A DNA stretch of 64,000 bases from JANMEB01 sp041745295 (lineage in GTDB: Bacteria; Planctomycetota; Planctomycetia; Pirellulales; Pirellulaceae), in the NCBI GenBank assembly GCA_041745295.1, contig JBGTJE010000096.1, positions 1 to 64,000 of the forward strand, written 5' to 3'. Below the pieces are notes generated by a model. That model was not told the DNA's origin, did no database searches, and was given only the letters and a program-made list of their open reading frames with translations. Of this stretch, positions 56,101 through 62,100 are shown piece by piece (position 1 is the first letter of the stretch; each line of letters opens with the position of its first letter). Made by a program: the position numbers and the translations under genes.

Positions 56101-59100
56101 GGCGTCACTGATCCAGGGCTTCGGCGCGACCCAAACTGCCAGCTTGCTGGGCGGGTTCAACACCACGGTGTCCCTGACGGGCGGCTTCAATACCGCCACG
56201 GCCGGATTGTTTTCCAACCTCTCGCTCGCGGGCGGCCACAATCAATTCACCGAGATCCTCGACGCGACGTCCATCAACCTGATCCAGTCGGTCACTGAAG
56301 GCTTCGGAGCGGTCAACACAGCGACCGTCCTGGGCGGGTTCAACCGCACCATCTCTCTTACCGGTGGTTTCAACACCGCGCGCGCCGGCTTGCTGGCCAA
56401 TGTCGAATTGGCGGGTGGCAACAATACCTATATCCAGTCCATCGACTCGGGGACCGCCAATCTGGTGGCGGCCCTGGTCGAGGGTTTCGGCGTCGCCAAC
56501 ACGGCGATTGTCTTGGGTGGGTTCAACCGGACCATCTCGCTGACCGGCGGCTTTAACATTGCCCAGGCGGGCATCCTTTCCCACTTGACCCTGGCGGACG
56601 GGCATAACACATACTTTGGGTCGTTAGACCCTGCCGCCGTTAACCTGGTCGCGACGGTGGTCAACAACTTCAACACGACCTCAGCCGCCGTCACGGGTGG
56701 GTTCGGCGCTCTAAACACCGCGGCCGTGTTGGGCGGGTTCAACACAACCGTATCGTTGACCGGCGGATTCAACACGGCCCAGGCCGGCGTTCTTAGCACG
56801 ATCAACTTGGCCGACGGCAACAATACCTATCTGGGCGCGCTGGACGCCAACACGGAAGCCCTGATCGCCGCGGTCGTCGGCAGCTTTAACACGGTCGCCA
56901 TGGGAGTCACGGGCGGTTTCGGTGCGATCGCCACGGCTCAGGTGTTGGGCGGGTTCAACACGACCGTGTCGTTGACCGGCGGTTTCAATCACGCTCAGGC
57001 CGGCCTCCTGACTCAGCTTACCCTCGCCGGCGGCAACAACACTTACTTGGAAACGCTGGAAACCACCGCCGCGAACCTGGTGGCGACTGTGGTTACCGAG
57101 TTCAATACGATCGCCCGCAATGTCACCGGCGGCTTCAGCGCCGCCAACACCGCCGCCCTGTTGGGAGGCTTCAATACCACGGTCTCTTTGACCGGCGGTT
57201 ACAGCCGGGCCCAGGCCGGCGTTCTCACCACAGTGACTGCGCAAGGGGGCCGCAACCTATTTGTCGGCGTGATGGATCCGATCGCGGCCAACTTGATCGC
57301 ATCCGTCGTGGAAGGTTTCAATACTGTCGCCGCTGGGTTGACGGGCGGCTTCAATGCCGCGGCCACGGCCGCCCTCCTTGGTGGGTTCAACACTACCGTT
57401 TCCCTCACCGGCGGATTTAATACCGCCGCCGCCGGCATCCTTGCCAACCTCTCTCTCTCCGGCGGCACCAACCTATTCTTGCATCGCGTTGACGCCAACG
57501 CTGCGACTCTGGTTGACGAAGTGGTCACCGGCTTCAACACCGTCGCGCTCGGACTGACGGGCGGCTTTGGCGCGGCCAACACCGCGACCCTGCTCGGCGG
57601 CTTCAATACTACCGTCGCCTTAACCGGCGGTTTCAACCTGGCCCAGGCCGGCGTGCTGACTCAGGTGACCATGGATCAAGGCCACAACGCCTTTGTCGGC
57701 TCCCTCGCACCCCCGCGTCCCACCGGCGGCGTGGACCTCACCCAGGTCAACCTGGTCCGCGGCGTTCTCGGCGGGTTCAATACCCTGGCCGGGCTCACCG
57801 GCGGCTTCGGCGCCGCGGCTACGGCTCAGGTGCTCGGCGGGTTCAACACCACCGTCTCGCTGACCGGCGGATTCAACGCCATTCGCTCCGGCATCCTGAC
57901 CCTAATCAACCAGTCGGGCGGCGGCGAAAACTCATTCCTCGGTACGCTTGACGCGGCTTCGTCCAGCCTAGTCGCCGGGGTCACAATGGATTTCAACACT
58001 GTCGCCCAGGGAGTTGCGGACGGCTTCAGCGGCGCGGCGACGGCAGCGGTCTTGGGCGGCTTTAACACCACCGTTTCGCTGACCGGCGGCTTCAACCTGG
58101 CCCAGGCCGGCGTTTTAAGCGAACTCACGATCACCGGCGGCAACAACACCTTCATTGGCGTCGTGGATACTGAGTCCGCGGATCTGGTCGCCTCAATAGT
58201 AGAGACCTTCAACACCGTCGCTCGCAACGTCACCGGCGGCTTCGGGCCCGCCAACACCGCGGCCGTCCTTGGCGGCTTTAACACCACCGTCTCGCTGACC
58301 GGCGGATTCAACCGCGCCCAAGGCGCGATCCTTTCCCAAATTACTGCCGAAGGCGGCCACAACACCTACCTTGGCCTGATCGACGAGGTCGCCGCCACCT
58401 TGATTGACGACGTGGTTCGGGACTTTAACACGGCCCAGGCGGTTGTCACCGGCGGCTATAGCGCGATTAGCTCCGCCACGGTCTTGGGCGGCTTCAATAC
58501 CATTGTCGTCTTGAACGGCGGCGACAATATCGCTCAAGCGGGGCTCCTGCACAATTTGACGGCAAACGGCGGCCATAACTCCTATTTCGAGGTGCTCAAC
58601 GAGGTCGACGTCGAGTTGATCTCTTCTTTGATCGACGGCCTCAGCGCGGCAGACGCTGTCACCATACTCGAGAGCCTGGAATCGATCGTGGTACTCACGG
58701 GAGGTTTTAACCAAGCCCGGGCCAGCATTCTCACCCAGGTGACGCTCGACGGCGGGTTTAGCTCGATTCTTGGCGGTCAGGATCAACCCAACGAGGCAGT
58801 GCCGACGGGCGTCAACGCGTTTGCATCGTTTGGTTACTTTAATCCGACCCTGGCCTATATGACGCTCGACGAGCACACCGCTGCCGTGGTCCGGGAAGTG
58901 GTACACGAGTATACGGGCGTGGACGCCGGCCTGGTGCTCAGCGCCCTGGCCAGCACGACGGCGATTGGTGGCGACTATAATGCTGCCCAAGCCGGCCTGT
59001 TGGTCGATCTCCATTTCACAGGCAATTACAACGTCTTCATCGAACAAGCCAGCCAAAATCAGATCGACGCCCTGAACGAAAGCCTGGCCGACGCCGGGCC

Positions 59101-62100
59101 CGGCGGCCTAGCCGCCCTCGCTGCGGCTTTCGGCCTCTCTGTCGAGATGGACGCGGGCAACAACACCATCGTGGGCGGCCTGCTCGGCACGTTTACAACC
59201 GGCCCCGGCAACAATCGGTTCGTGATTCAGGATCCAGCTCTTCTGGGAGTCTCCGGCCTGGATCCGTCCTTCCTGCAGTTCGGCGGCGTGTTCAACACCG
59301 GCGCCGGCGTCAATACGTTCACATTCGTCGGCCAGAACTTCGGCCGAATCGCGATCAACCAAAGCCCAACCGCCGATGACGTGTTTGATTTCTCCAACGT
59401 CCTGGGAGGCGCGATCACGATGAATTTCGGCCTGACCGCGGAACAGCAAGCCGCGGCCGGCCTGTGGCTGACGTTGACGAGCCCCACCGCCGTTCGCCGG
59501 GTCGTTGGCAACGGCGCTTTCAACTCCTTCGAGGCCGGCGCGGCCGATCTTACCGTTTTCGGTGGGGCGGCATTGGACGATCGCGCCGCCGGCGCCCCGG
59601 TCGCCGTAGCGCCTGCCCAAGTGGTTTACCTCGATTTCACGACATTCGCGACGTCGGACAAACACGCCTACACCGGCCTCGAGCAGGAAGAGATTCTCCA
59701 GCGCCTGGAGGCCGACTTTGCACCGTTCAATTACCAGTTCACGTTGGTCCAGCCGGCGGCCGGCGACTATACGACGGTTTTCTTCAACGACACTCCATTC
59801 ATAAACGGCGTGTACCAAGCAGGCGGTCTGGCGAGCGAAATCGATTTCCGCAATCTCAACCACGCGGCGGTGGTCCAGATCGACGTCAACGACATGCTGG
59901 GCGGTGACGGCCAGCCACTCGCCAACAGCGCTAATTTCGTTGCCCTCTCGGCAACAATCGCGTCGCACGAACTCGGCCATACCGCCGGCCTGCTCCACGG
60001 CGATTCCTTTGGGCCCATTGGCTTCGGCATCCATAATCCGCCCGGTCAGGATGGCTTCCTGCCTTCTTATCCCGGACTCCAGGCCGCCTGGCAAACCACA
60101 TCCGACATCATGGCCTCGCCTGCCTCGGTCGGCTCTACGATTTCCGATGCGCTCCTGCAGCCGTTCTTCGGCGAGCGAGACGCAGTTAAGCTCGCATTTA
60201 TCGCGGGCGGCGCCGTCGAAAACGAAGAAAGCGCCGCACCCGGCGACCATGGATCGGTCGGGTCGGCCCAGCTCGTGAATCTGCTGCCGCTGGCGACATT
60301 CAACACCATTACCCGGGGCTATGGCGCCGGCAAGCTATTCTCAGCGGCCGCCGTCGACCTCCTGGGCTCGATTAACATCGATCCCAGCACCAGCCAGGCC
60401 GAGTTTGATTTCTATGCTTTTGAAGGTAGAGCCGGCGACTTGCTCAACATCGAGGCTTTTTCTTACTCGCTCACACGTATCAGCGACAAGGTCGACGTCG
60501 TTCTGAGCCTCTACGACGACACCGGGAGCCTAGTTCCTTACTACGGAGGCTTCGCGGTCAGCGACGATAGTTTTGAAACCGCCGACGCATCCCTGCTCGA
60601 CCTGATCTTGCCCGAGGATGGAACTTACTACATTAAGATCGGAGCCTATAGTCCAACGGACACAGGCAGCTATGAACTTTTGATCTACCGTTTCGTGGCC
60701 GGTAGCGCCATTCCGCTCGGCGGCAGCAGCGATGTTTTTGTTGCCGGGCCTGGTCAATCGACGTTTATCGGTCGCGGCGGCCACGATTTGGTGAGAGCCG
60801 ACGGCTCTGCGAGTTATGTGCTGACGGATGCGACTCTCGTCGGCGGCGGCATTGCCAATTTGCATCAAATCCATAACGCGGTCCTTACCGGCGTGGCCGG
60901 CGGCTCGGTATTCGACGTCTCCGGTTGGACGGGCTCAGCGACGCTTATCGGCGTTGACGGTCTGAACACCGTCCTTGTCAACCGCGACGCCGACTTCACT
61001 TTGGCAGGAAACGTTTTGACCCTTTCCAGCGGCGGCGTTTTCACAATGTCGGGCATCCAACGTTTGGTGATGACTGGCGGGTCGAGCAGCAACGTTTTCG
61101 ATTTGACCGAGTGGTTGGGAGATGTGCAGGCCGAAGTTGCCGGCGGTGTGGGCGACGTTTTGGTCGGACCAAGCACGGACGGAATCTGGACGATCACAGG
61201 GACGGACACCGGCAACGTGAATGGCGTGTTGTCGTTCTCTTCGATCAGCACGGTGCGCGGCGGCGCGGGCAACGATACGGTCCAATTCGCAACGGGCGCG
61301 ATACTGTCTGGGGACTTCGACGGCGGCGCCGGCGTGAATGCGTTTGACTATTCTTCCTACGCCGGGGCCGTGACAGTGAATCTAAAAATGTCCTCGGCCA
61401 CGGGGATCGGCGGTTCGTTTGCCAATATCGGAGCATTGACAGGTAATGCCACAACCTCCTTGGTAGGTGCGGACGCGCCCGTCACGTGGAACATCACTGG
61501 TCCCAACAGCGGCGAAGCGGCTGGGATGACCTTTAGCTCGGTCGCCAGCCTGGAGGGTGGAACAGGCGCCGACGTATTCCATTTCGCTTCCGGCGGCAAC
61601 CTGTCGGGCACGCTCGACGGCGGCACGGGCGGCGATACGCTTGATTATTCCAGCTACGTCGGCGCGGTCACGGTCAATCGGCAATCGACCATTGCCACGG
61701 GCGTCTCCGGCGGGTTCAGCAACATCGCTTCCGTGATGGGCAACCCAGTCACGAGGCTCATTGGATTGGACGCCGGCGGTACGTGGAACATTACCGGTGG
61801 GGACAGTGGCAACGTGGGCGGTTTGACTTTCATTTCGGTGCAGAATCTGAGCGGCGGGACTGGAGGCGACACGTTCAAGTTCGCCTCGGGCGGCAGTGTG
61901 TCTGGTACGATCGATGGCGGCACGGGCGGCGACACGCTTGATTATTCGACGTATGCCGGCGCCGTCAGCATCAACCTGCTAACCAATTCGGCAACGGCTC
62001 TGGTTGGTGCGTTTTCGAACATAAACAGTTTCATTGGCGCGGCCGCCTCGACCTTGACCGGCACCAACGCGAATACCAACTGGTCTTTGCTGGGCGCTAA

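Noticed and set aside
56105..58365. Long minus-strand frames (for example 56105-56605, 56711-57244, 57826-58365)
   Set aside because: They mirror the periodic G+C-rich repeats of the plus-strand giant gene and have Ala/Pro/Val-rich shadow composition.
59108..60250. 380-codon minus-strand frame
   Set aside because: Antisense to the metzincin region; the plus-strand protein has HExxHxxGxxHxD and continuous domains.
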